Shown: positions 45,838-53,345 of the stretch, piece by piece | How the letters are laid out: every line of letters starts with the position of its first letter | Numbering within the stretch: the stretch's first letter is position 1 | Assembly: GCA_030433355.1 (NCBI GenBank) | Contig: JAUIMG010000002.1 | Span: forward strand, 248,001-312,000 | Reading direction: 5' to 3' | Source: Bacteroidia bacterium | GTDB taxonomy: Bacteria > Bacteroidota > Bacteroidia > Flavobacteriales_E > Vicingaceae | Length of the DNA stretch: 64,000 bases | Made by a program: the position numbers and the translations under genes | The notes under the pieces: generated by a model | Told to the model about the DNA's origin: nothing | The model's input: the letters and a program-made list of their open reading frames with translations, nothing else | The model's database searches: none

Positions 45838-46990
45838 CAATGATTTGAAAATGCTCTTTGACGAAGGATACCAATTAGAGGTTTGTGGTGGACAATTACT
45901 TGTCCATCACATTCCTTACGTTAATGAGCAGAAACAAATCAAATTAGGTGTTTTGGCAACATCTCTTGATATTAGTGGGAATCAAACGGTGAAACCTAGA
46001 ACACATATTATCCAGTTTTCAGGAGATCATCCGTGCGATACAGAAGGAAATCTTATAAAAGGGATTCAACATGGAACTATCAATAATAGCTTACCAAACG
46101 GAATTAAGTTGAACTTATCTTTTTCAAATAAACCCCCAAGCGGCTATTTGGACTATTATCATAAGATAAAAAGGTACGTTGAGATAATTTCTGCACCTGC
46201 TATCGCATTAGATAATACAGTTACACCTAAACCATTTACTCCCGTAGCAACGGAAGAAGAGGAGTCTGTATTTGTGTATCGAGATACAAACTCGAGCAGG
46301 GCAAATATTGATAGCATTAATTTCAAACTAAAGAATCAAAAAATAGCTATTGTTGGTTTGGGTGGAACTGGGGCATACATTTTAGACCAAGTTGCTAAAA
46401 CTTGTGTGGCCGAAATTCACATTTTTGACGGTGATTATTTACTTAACCACAATGCTTTTAGATCGCCAAGTGCTGTTTCAATTAAGGAACTATCTTCAAG
46501 GCCTAAGAAGGTTGATTATTACTATAAAGTGTATTCACAAATTAGGAGAAAAATATTCACACACCCATATTATATATCAGATGAGAATATGTTTGAGTTA
46601 GAGGGCATGGATTACGTTTTTCTATGTATTGATGACAATGATGTAAGGAGGGAATGTGTAGAATATCTAAAAGAGATAGGTATTTCTTTCATTGATGTTG
46701 GTTTAGGTGTTAACGTTAGTGGTGATAAGTTAACTGGAATTGTGCGTACTACGGTATGTACAAAGAAGAAATCAGACCACATAGATGTTAGAATTCCAGC
46801 AACAAAGAACGCTGAAAATGAATATTCTACAAATATTCAGATTTCAGAGCTGAACGCTTTAAATGCTGTTTTTGCTGTCATTAAATGGAAAAAATTATCA
46901 GGTTTCTATCACGATTTGATAGATGATTTTCATTCCGCATATTCTATTAATGATTCGCTTTTATTAAAAGACGATTGCTATGAAGATTAA
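45812..46990 (+). CDS. E1-like ThiF adenylyltransferase with extra N-terminal domain
   Basis: This 392-residue protein overlaps the Ubl gene by 26 bp if it starts at 45812; an ATG at 45851 would leave a 13-bp gap. Residues 15-150 form an N-terminal domain resembling the ThiF-associated DUF6791 (QFSGDHPCDTEG, LSFSNKPPSGYLDYYHKI), possibly E2-like. The ThiF fold follows with VGLGGTGAYI (nucleotide site, 182-187), FDGDYL (Asp206/208), FRSP (Arg217) and CIDDNDVRREC (Asp274/275). Cys316 (TTVCT) lies where a catalytic nucleophile could be. It would adenylate the C-terminus of the upstream Ubl protein. The stop overlaps the next ATG. Confidence 0.82.
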   Translation: MLVQQINHSNDLKMLFDEGYQLEVCGGQLLVHHIPYVNEQKQIKLGVLATSLDISGNQTVKPRTHIIQFSGDHPCDTEGNLIKGIQHGTINNSLPNGIKLNLSFSNKPPSGYLDYYHKIKRYVEIISAPAIALDNTVTPKPFTPVATEEEESVFVYRDTNSSRANIDSINFKLKNQKIAIVGLGGTGAYILDQVAKTCVAEIHIFDGDYLLNHNAFRSPSAVSIKELSSRPKKVDYYYKVYSQIRRKIFTHPYYISDENMFELEGMDYVFLCIDDNDVRRECVEYLKEIGISFIDVGLGVNVSGDKLTGIVRTTVCTKKKSDHIDVRIPATKNAENEYSTNIQISELNALNAVFAVIKWKKLSGFYHDLIDDFHSAYSINDSLLLKDDCYED

Positions 46991-47366
46991 AGTTGCTGAA
47001 TTCATTCCAGAGGAAATAGAGAACGATGTTCTCTATTTCTCTCCAGAATTTTCAACTGCTATTCATCTTTGTATGTGTGGATGTGAAAATAAGGTTGTGA
47101 CTCCATTCGCAAGGTCGGAGTGGAAGCTAACTTTTGAAGATAGTTTTTCTTTACATCCATCTATTGGGAATTGGAATTTTAAATGTCAATCGCATTACTG
47201 GATTAGAGATGGAAAGGTTGTCTGGTGTAAATCGGATCAAGTTTCAGATTCAATGATTGATAAAATTGCTATATCTTCAGCTGTTTCTGAAGTGAAATCA
47301 AATAGATTTATTAATTGGTTGAGATCAATGAAAGAGAAGATATCAAGGTGTTTTTGGCATAATTGA
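46980..47366 (+). CDS. DUF6527 family protein of the Ubl operon
   Basis: This 128-residue protein overlaps the E1 gene by 11 bp. It has LCMCGC (Cys31, 33, 35), TPFARSEWKLTF, PSIGNW (60-65) and KCQSHYWIRDGKVVW with Cys69 and His72, all matching DUF6527, a family repeatedly found beside ThiF and multiubiquitin genes. The clustered cysteines and His suggest either zinc binding or a peptidase/transferase site. The role in the pathway (processing or removal of the modifier) is inference. Confidence 0.78.
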   Translation: MKIKVAEFIPEEIENDVLYFSPEFSTAIHLCMCGCENKVVTPFARSEWKLTFEDSFSLHPSIGNWNFKCQSHYWIRDGKVVWCKSDQVSDSMIDKIAISSAVSEVKSNRFINWLRSMKEKISRCFWHN

Positions 47367-47603
47367 AAGTGGTTTCTCGTACAATTAATTATTTCTACAA
47401 GGCATTTCAAAAGCCTGGGTTTTCTGTAATTTCGGTTCTGTCGCATTAATCTTCACTAAAAGCAAGGTAGCATATTTTTGAAACTAAATTTCAAGTCATG
47501 TTTAAGTATCACAGATAGTCTAGCTTTATTTTGAGCTTATTGCTTAAATAACTAGTTTATTTTAAAAATATAAATCTTTTAACTAACAAAATGAGGTACT
47601 TAA

Positions 47604-48116
47604 TTAGCTTGAATAATCTTCAAGGGAATATGATTCTTGACGAACAGCAGCAGTTTCATTATATCCTAGGTTGTTCAAAACATTAATTGCTTTTGCTACA
47701 ACAATCATTTTTGTCTCAGTATTTGGATAGAATGGATTCTCAACTATATTTTTAAAACAATCTTCACTGAGTAGTTTTTTTAGTTTAGGAACGGTTAGAC
47801 CAAAGTATAGAGCAAAGGCTCTCTGTTTAGCGTGTTGTGGGTATCTTAACCTTGAATCTATAATTTTTATATCTTCTTTATTTAACTCTCTACTTATAAT
47901 ATTAAAATCAGGTTTTCTATAATTTTTTGAGACTTCTACATGGTCAGCAATACGAATTATTATTTCCTCAATGAATATATAAATAGAGCCTTTCCCTGCA
48001 ATGTGTTCTTTATAGGGTAATAATTTTGATGCAGCAATATATCTTAACTTTTCGTAAGAATCCTTGCTTCCTTTAAATTCATATACTTCTACTTTTACCT
48101 TCTGATTGTGTAGCAT
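47604..48116 (-). CDS. Hypothetical protein
   Basis: This 170-residue soluble protein has IEEIIIRIADHVEVSKNYRKPDFNIISREL in the middle and a C-terminal helical stretch (TKMIVVAKAINVLNNLGYNE). The family is not recognised. It lies 175 bp downstream of the phosphoribosyltransferase gene in the same orientation and could be the third gene of that operon. Base composition is AT-rich like its neighbours. Confidence 0.55.
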   Translation of the reverse strand: MLHNQKVKVEVYEFKGSKDSYEKLRYIAASKLLPYKEHIAGKGSIYIFIEEIIIRIADHVEVSKNYRKPDFNIISRELNKEDIKIIDSRLRYPQHAKQRAFALYFGLTVPKLKKLLSEDCFKNIVENPFYPNTETKMIVVAKAINVLNNLGYNETAAVRQESYSLEDYSS

Positions 48117-48291
48117 GATATACCTTTATTCAATTAATGTAAATTCTTAAAATTATAAAAATATGATTTGAGATTATATGATTTAAGAATATCTTACAAG
48201 AACCAAAATAATACTTAGAAAGTCTTTTTTATTAATTTGCTTTACTTGGAAAGAGTAGTTACCAATAAAAATCTTTGGATTGATTAAAGAT

Positions 48292-48930
48292 TTAATCTTT
48301 AGTTACAAAAGTTTTGCCTGAACTATAGTACTTAATAGTTGATTGGATTTTCAGATAGATTGAATCAATGACATCAAAAGATTCTGTTTTAAAGAGAGTA
48401 AATACTTCAATAGGGATGTTTGGAAACTTTTCTTGAATTCTAAGGAAACAAGCCACTGTTGTTGCACCTCTTGTTAGAACATCGTCAACTATAACTATTT
48501 TTTCAATTGTTGGGTCTTCATTTCCACAAGATATGGAATCATAATGAATCTTAACAGTTGGTCTATCTTCAGGTCTCTGGAAAGCTGATTTTGGAACAGA
48601 AATTTCTCTTTTAAGGAGTGTACTAATATCCCGTCCAACTCCTAGTTCAATAAGTTTTTTGCAAATACTAAGTGAAGGCCAAATTGGAAGTTTCAATTCA
48701 GGGTTAAACTTATTGCTTTTTGGAACTGGAACCAATGTCGTGCTTGAATCAAGAAAATCGAAGAAGTTTTCTTCTTGGGCTTTTAGAATGACCTCTTCAA
48801 ATAAATCGATTCTTCCATTCTTAATTGATCCTAGTAGGGATTTTCCTTGATCAGAAAGTGCTCCACTTTTTTTAGGTGAATATTGGAGAAAGGAGAATGC
48901 TGCAATATCCTTTGCCTTAGAAAGTGACAA
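48292..48930 (-). CDS. Phosphoribosyltransferase-like protein (ComF-related)
   Basis: This 212-residue protein has the PRPP-binding signature IVIVDDVLTRGATT near residues 140-153 and an upstream LVPVPKSNKF, as in ComF-type phosphoribosyltransferases. ComF normally has an N-terminal zinc ribbon, which is missing here. Its start overlaps the DprA-like gene by 14 bp, so both are translated together. Pairings of a Rossmann-type DprA relative with a phosphoribosyltransferase suggest nucleotide-based signalling or DNA handling; a natural-transformation role is the alternative. Confidence 0.75.
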   Translation of the reverse strand: MSLSKAKDIAAFSFLQYSPKKSGALSDQGKSLLGSIKNGRIDLFEEVILKAQEENFFDFLDSSTTLVPVPKSNKFNPELKLPIWPSLSICKKLIELGVGRDISTLLKREISVPKSAFQRPEDRPTVKIHYDSISCGNEDPTIEKIVIVDDVLTRGATTVACFLRIQEKFPNIPIEVFTLFKTESFDVIDSIYLKIQSTIKYYSSGKTFVTKD

Positions 48931-49597
48931 AAGAGAATTCTTTTAGTTCGTCAAATATGTTTTGATAGTTTTCCCTAGTTAGAATAATAGCTCCATATTC
49001 AACAGCTTTGTTTGCCCACTCAAGATTCTTTTCTTTTACAAGACTTTCTAAGATGAAAACGGGTCTTCCAAGCCTAATAGCTTCCCAAGCTTGATGTCTT
49101 GTTCCGCTGTTTTCGGACGCTTCGATAATAATAGTAGCATCACTTATCAAAGCCATCGTCAAATTTCTTTTTGGGAAGTTGCCTTTGCCTATAAATGAAC
49201 CTTCTTTAAATTGAGAAACTGCAAGATGGTTTTTTTTGATTTCAGATAACAAAGACTTATTGCTAACGGGTGTACACTTACTTAATGGAGTTCCGAGAAC
49301 TGTTATAGTACTGCCCTTTTGATTGATTGCGGTTGTATGTGCAATAGTGTCTACGCCTTCAGCTAGACCGCTCACAACTATGATTTCTCTTTCTACTAAG
49401 GCCTTAGTGATTAATTCTGCTCTTTTTTTCCCTTCATCACTCAGTTTTCTTGAGCCAACAACAGAGGCTCTGACTCCACTAGTAAGTAGGTCGAAATTGC
49501 CCTCAAAGAATAGCTCTTTAGGGGCTTTTGATCTTTCTTCAACGCTCAGTTGAGAGAAATAATCCTCATAATTTTTTATTGTCGCAACCTCTACCAA
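48917..49597 (-). CDS. DprA/Smf-like Rossmann (SLOG) protein
   Basis: This 226-residue protein contains VVGSRKLSDEGKKRAE, VVSGLAEGVDTIAH (DprA motif SGxAxGxD), GTPLSKCTP and DATIIIEASENSGTRHQA, the core of the DprA Rossmann fold. Classical DprA (about 290-380 residues) has extra SAM and winged-helix domains that are absent here. With the overlapping phosphoribosyltransferase gene it probably forms a two-protein system in this accessory region. TATCACCAA direct repeats 23 bp upstream may be regulatory. Confidence 0.8.
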   Translation of the reverse strand: MVEVATIKNYEDYFSQLSVEERSKAPKELFFEGNFDLLTSGVRASVVGSRKLSDEGKKRAELITKALVEREIIVVSGLAEGVDTIAHTTAINQKGSTITVLGTPLSKCTPVSNKSLLSEIKKNHLAVSQFKEGSFIGKGNFPKRNLTMALISDATIIIEASENSGTRHQAWEAIRLGRPVFILESLVKEKNLEWANKAVEYGAIILTRENYQNIFDELKEFSFVTF

Positions 49598-49619
49598 AGT
49601 ATTTACTAAAGTAAAAAAC

Positions 49620-49639
49620 TATCACCAAATTATCACCAA
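49620..49639 (-). promoter_or_regulatory. Direct repeats upstream of the DprA-like gene
   Basis: TATCACCAA occurs at 49620-49628 and 49631-49639, 11 bp apart (one helical turn), just upstream of the divergent-facing start at 49597. Candidate regulator site. The rest of 49640-49847 shows nothing clear. Confidence 0.35.
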
Positions 49640-49847
49640 GAATTCAGTTAGATATCAACAATGGGTTCTTGATTTCAAAAGGCTAAAATAGAATTAAGTC
49701 AACTAATAACTTGTTTTCTATTAGCTATTATAGTTGGAATAGTTTTCTGTCAAATTAGGTTTTCTTAACCTTTTTAAGGGAAAATGGTTACAATTCATAT
49801 AAATAAAAACTTGATAATAAGATTAGAAATTAGTTTAAACAGGTAGT

Positions 49848-50498
49848 TTATCTTAAGTTGAACTTTAAGGGCATTGTAACATATGTCCAAGTTGGCTTAC
49901 CTTCATATGTAGCAGGCTCCCAATCAGAGACATTTGAAAACACTCGCCAAGCCTCTGCATCAAGGTAAATATTAGCACCTCGAATAATAGAATGAGGCGT
50001 AAATTTACCTGTTTCATTTACAATCGCTCTTATATAGATTGTACCGCTAATTCCTGCATCTCTCGCTTCAGAAGGATAACGAGTTTTCATTACTATTTCT
50101 TGAAAGAATCCGTCTAAACCACCATCTGGATAAATAGCTGCTTTAAAATAAGTGGTGTCTTTTATAAAGGGATTTTTTTCTGCAGAATCTAAATAGACAA
50201 GAGAATCAAAATCATACTTCCTTAAAATAGTTCCATCAGTCTTAATAGTCTTCCAAGTCCCTATAGGTTTGCCATATTCATGAAATGACTCAAAAACTAG
50301 TTTATCATTACTAATGCAATATATTTTTGTGTTTTCTATTGCATTGTTATCTTTAGATTGAACTTTCTTAAATCTTTTTCCAGGGCAATCAACTTGATTA
50401 GCAAAATACTTATCCTTGTATTGAGTTGTCTGTGCTTCAACGGAAGTATTTAGTATTAATGCTATAAGTATTATCTTTAGTAGCTTAGCAATATTCAT
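49848..50498 (-). CDS. TonB C-terminal-domain periplasmic protein
   Basis: This 216-residue protein has a signal peptide (about 1-23, LILNTSVEAQ). The C-terminal region YPSEARDAGISGTIYIRAIVNETGKFTPHSII matches the TonB C-terminal fold. No membrane-anchored energy-transducing helix or proline-rich linker is seen, so it may be a free periplasmic relative rather than a full TonB. The middle holds repeats of the KLVFESFHEYGKPIGTWKT kind, resembling MORN-like antitoxin/YD segments. Function is not certain. Confidence 0.75.
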   Translation of the reverse strand: MNIAKLLKIILIALILNTSVEAQTTQYKDKYFANQVDCPGKRFKKVQSKDNNAIENTKIYCISNDKLVFESFHEYGKPIGTWKTIKTDGTILRKYDFDSLVYLDSAEKNPFIKDTTYFKAAIYPDGGLDGFFQEIVMKTRYPSEARDAGISGTIYIRAIVNETGKFTPHSIIRGANIYLDAEAWRVFSNVSDWEPATYEGKPTWTYVTMPLKFNLR

Positions 50499-50541
50499 TA
50501 TTCTAAAATTTGATTAGCTCAAATTATTAAAAAAAGTCATC

Positions 50542-50922
50542 ATGAAGCATCTATTCTATTTAATTTTTTCTGCATTTCTATTTTTAAATGTAAATACACT
50601 TAGTGGTCAACAAAACGCAGATACAACTAAAAAGGTTGAATCTAAAGAAGCAATTGTTTATGTAACCAAAACTGGTACAAAATATCATTCATCAAGTTGT
50701 AGCTACCTGCATAGCAGTAAAATTGAAATGTCTCTTAAGGATGCAAAAGCAAGTTATGGTGCTTGTAGCAGATGCAAAGGATCTCCTAGCTATAAATCAA
50801 ATTCAACTACAACTAAATCAAACAACCAGGCGACTTCACCAAGTAAATCTGCTGCAGTGCAATGTTCTGGAACAACACAGGCAGGAAATAGGTGTAAGAG
50901 AAGAACTACTAACTCAAATTGA
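50542..50922 (+). CDS. Secreted cysteine-motif protein with truncated DUF5763-like C-terminus
   Basis: This 126-residue protein has a signal peptide. A segment VYVTKTGTKYHSSSCSYL followed by CSRCKG resembles small metal-binding domains. The C-terminus QCSGTTQAGNRCKRRTTNSN is the start of a DUF5763-like motif, then a TGA stop at 50920-50922. Immediately after, in frame, codons read RCYQH and TAA, the expected end of that motif, so a GGA-to-TGA change probably truncated the protein by six residues. Confidence 0.7.
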   Translation: MKHLFYLIFSAFLFLNVNTLSGQQNADTTKKVESKEAIVYVTKTGTKYHSSSCSYLHSSKIEMSLKDAKASYGACSRCKGSPSYKSNSTTTKSNNQATSPSKSAAVQCSGTTQAGNRCKRRTTNSN

Positions 50923-51022
50923 AGATGTTATCAGCATTAATCCTTTGATAAGGTTTCTATTTATGTTTACGTTTTTAATAACGAACCTTTCAATTTACTA
51001 ACTTTAATATCTAAATTTAGAT

Positions 51023-52108
51023 ATGAAAACAAAGTATATCCTATTAGTCTCCTTATTCAGTATAATACTAACCCAAGCAAACTCCCAAATACCCGCAGGA
51101 TATTATTCATCATTAATTGGATTAACAGGAGACACATTAAAGGATACGCTAAATAATATAATAGATGGCCATACAGAATATCCATATACTAGCAGTTCGC
51201 AGGATGACTGCTGGGATATCCTAAAGCTAGCAGATAAGGATCCGGACAGTTCTAATAATGTATTAGGCATCTATTCAAACTTTTCAATGGATGGACCAAA
51301 AGAGTATGATAGTGGAAGAGGATGGAGCAGAGAGCATGTATGGGCTAAATCGAGAGGCAATTTCACAACCAGTAAAGGAGTCGGAACGGATCTGCATAAT
51401 TTAAGAGCGGAAGATGTATCAACTAATACTGCAAGGAACAATAGAAATTTCGATGATGCAAACACCCGTTATATTGATGGAAGTGGGAATTATAGTGGCA
51501 CAACTGATTCATATACTTCATCTACTGATTGGGTATGGGAGCCGAGAGATGAAGTTAAAGGTGATATTGCAAGAACTATATTTTACATGACAGTTAGGTA
51601 TGAAGGAGAGAATGGTGAATTGGATCTTGAATTGACAGATAGCTTATTAAGTAGTTCAGATCAATCTCCATTGCATGGGAAAGCCAGTACCTTATATACT
51701 TGGCATATAAATGACACCGTAAGTGATGCAGAGCGAGCTAGGAATGATACGATTTATAAGTATCAGGGGAACAGGAACCCATTTGTGGACCATCCAGAAT
51801 ATGTAAAAGAGATATATGGTTCAAAATATGGCGGAATTTCAGTTGGAGTAAACAAGATAGAGAAGGTTGAACAAGACCAATTTAAAATTTACCCTAATCC
51901 ATCAAGAGAGTATATTACTATAGAGTCAAACGGAAAGATGATTCAAGAAATTCGGATCGTCAACCTCCAAGGAAAATTAATTTCAGAAGCTCAATACTTC
52001 TCCAAGACCGCAAAATTGGATCTTTCATCCTTAAATAGAGGAGTATACTTTATCCAAATTATCGATAATGAAGGGAGAGTTTGGAATCACTACCAAGTAG
52101 TCCACTGA
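51023..52108 (+). CDS. T9SS-secreted endonuclease I family nuclease
   Basis: This 361-residue protein has a signal peptide (about 1-21), then the EndA/endonuclease I domain: GRGWSREHVWAKSRGNF (catalytic His region) and TDLHNLRAED, matching extracellular DNases of this family. The C-terminus (FKIYPNPSREYITIES to QVVH) is a type IX sorting domain. It would degrade DNA outside the cell for nutrients or biofilm turnover. Confidence 0.92.
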   Translation: MKTKYILLVSLFSIILTQANSQIPAGYYSSLIGLTGDTLKDTLNNIIDGHTEYPYTSSSQDDCWDILKLADKDPDSSNNVLGIYSNFSMDGPKEYDSGRGWSREHVWAKSRGNFTTSKGVGTDLHNLRAEDVSTNTARNNRNFDDANTRYIDGSGNYSGTTDSYTSSTDWVWEPRDEVKGDIARTIFYMTVRYEGENGELDLELTDSLLSSSDQSPLHGKASTLYTWHINDTVSDAERARNDTIYKYQGNRNPFVDHPEYVKEIYGSKYGGISVGVNKIEKVEQDQFKIYPNPSREYITIESNGKMIQEIRIVNLQGKLISEAQYFSKTAKLDLSSLNRGVYFIQIIDNEGRVWNHYQVVH

Positions 52109-52200
52109 AATTTAATTGCCTATTTGCCAGCACTTTACAATTTATTTTTAAACTTTATTGAACTCTTTCAATATGTATAGAGAATCAAAATCTATATAAC

Positions 52201-52785
52201 ATGAAAAAAACAAAATTCAATCTCTCTAAAGCGGATGTAACCTTATTTGAGAATTTCTTTACTCAAAAGGAAAGCAGTCAACTATTTAATAGTTTATCTC
52301 AAAATGTAAGTTGGCAGCAAAGGCATATAAATATGTTTGGCAAACGAATACCTATACCCAGATCAACTGCTTGGTATGGTGATGCAGGTAAGACATATGA
52401 ATATTCAGGAATAGCATTAGAACCAAACACTTGGAATTCCGATTTACTATTAATCAAAAAGAGAATTGAAAAGGAAGTTGGTCGGGAATTTAATAGTTGT
52501 CTTCTCAATTATTATAAATCTGGTAAAGACAGTGTCAGTTGGCACCAAGACAACGAGCCAGAATTAGGAGTTAATCCATTAATTGCTAGTGTATCACTTG
52601 GTGATGAACGAATGTTTCAGCTTAGACCTAAACCTGCAAATGGGGTAACCAAAACAGATATTCCATTAAAGGATGGTAGTCTATTATTAATGAAGGGAAC
52701 CACACAACATCACTGGGAACACCAAATTCCAAAGACAGCAAAAGCAGTTGGTCCAAGAATCAATTTGACTTTCAGGATAATTTAA
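52201..52785 (+). CDS. AlkB-family 2-oxoglutarate/Fe(II) dioxygenase
   Basis: This 194-residue protein has the iron ligands His115 and Asp117 (WHQDNEP) and His174 (HWEHQIP), and the 2-oxoglutarate-binding Arg186 and Arg192 (RINLTFR). This matches short bacterial AlkB proteins that demethylate alkylated nucleobases in DNA or RNA. It stands alone between the nuclease and the mobile-element genes. The RSTAWYGDAGKTYEYSG stretch is the usual nucleotide-recognition loop. Confidence 0.9.
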   Translation: MKKTKFNLSKADVTLFENFFTQKESSQLFNSLSQNVSWQQRHINMFGKRIPIPRSTAWYGDAGKTYEYSGIALEPNTWNSDLLLIKKRIEKEVGREFNSCLLNYYKSGKDSVSWHQDNEPELGVNPLIASVSLGDERMFQLRPKPANGVTKTDIPLKDGSLLLMKGTTQHHWEHQIPKTAKAVGPRINLTFRII

Positions 52786-52806
52786 ATTCATTTTCTTGTA
52801 ATTGCT

Positions 52807-53091
52807 TTACTCTTGTAAATAGCTGATTTTCAATTTTAATCTAATAATTTCGGCATCCTCGATCTCAAGGATTTGCTCTTTAAATTGAATTTCACTTCTC
52901 AATTTCTCTTGGTTGATTCTTCTTTGAATCAACTTCTCTTGCAATTCCTCCAAGTCATATACCCTTATGGTAACTTTTTGCTCTTCTGGTACACATAAAT
53001 CAGATTGTTCTTGATTTATTGAATTATCATACAAGCATTCGGACACCCTTTTTATCCTGTATCTACTTTCTCTATTAGTTAATTTCTCCAT
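52807..53091 (-). CDS. Coiled-coil protein, left paralog flanking the element
   Basis: This 94-residue protein is rich in Glu, Lys, Leu and Ile, with a long predicted coiled coil from residue 40. Its sequence parallels the 104-residue protein at 58310: KRVSECL, DLC, DLEELQEKL and a C-terminal LKxSYL. The upstream GATTTAATATATA (53113-53125, minus) is shared with that gene at 58276-58288. The pair points outward around the 53-58 kb element. Function is unknown. Confidence 0.65.
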   Translation of the reverse strand: MEKLTNRESRYRIKRVSECLYDNSINQEQSDLCVPEEQKVTIRVYDLEELQEKLIQRRINQEKLRSEIQFKEQILEIEDAEIIRLKLKISYLQE

Positions 53092-53217
53092 GGTTAATCA
53101 TTTTATTTATGATATATATTAAATCAGGAGACCTATTTCCCTACTTTTTTTACTGAGCTATAACTCTCACTTTTTCTGAATACTATGTAGCATTTATGGT
53201 GCATTCAAGTGATTGTC

Positions 53218-53243
53218 TATTCAGGTCCGGTACAACCTGAATA
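53218..53243 (+). other. Perfect 9-bp inverted repeat before the polymerase-like gene
   Basis: TATTCAGGT and ACCTGAATA flank an 8-nt centre (CCGGTACA). Unusually GC-rich for this AT-rich zone. It could be a recombination core, replication-initiation or regulatory site; no T run follows. Confidence 0.5.
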
Positions 53244-53345
53244 TTGCTTCAAACATTATTAAATAAACACTGGTCACATTTTCTAATATATAATCTATCG
53301 AGTCACGGATCACATCCTTGATAGACAAAAAATTAGAAAATATGA

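Noticed and set aside
45812-46990. ThiF protein as housekeeping MoeB or ThiF of cofactor synthesis
   Set aside because: Extra N-terminal domain, operon with Ubl and DUF6527, and lack of cofactor genes argue against it.
50920-50922. TGA read as glycine by an alternative genetic code
   Set aside because: TGA is used as an ordinary stop by other genes here (for example mutS and hth/integrase genes); a point mutation is simpler.
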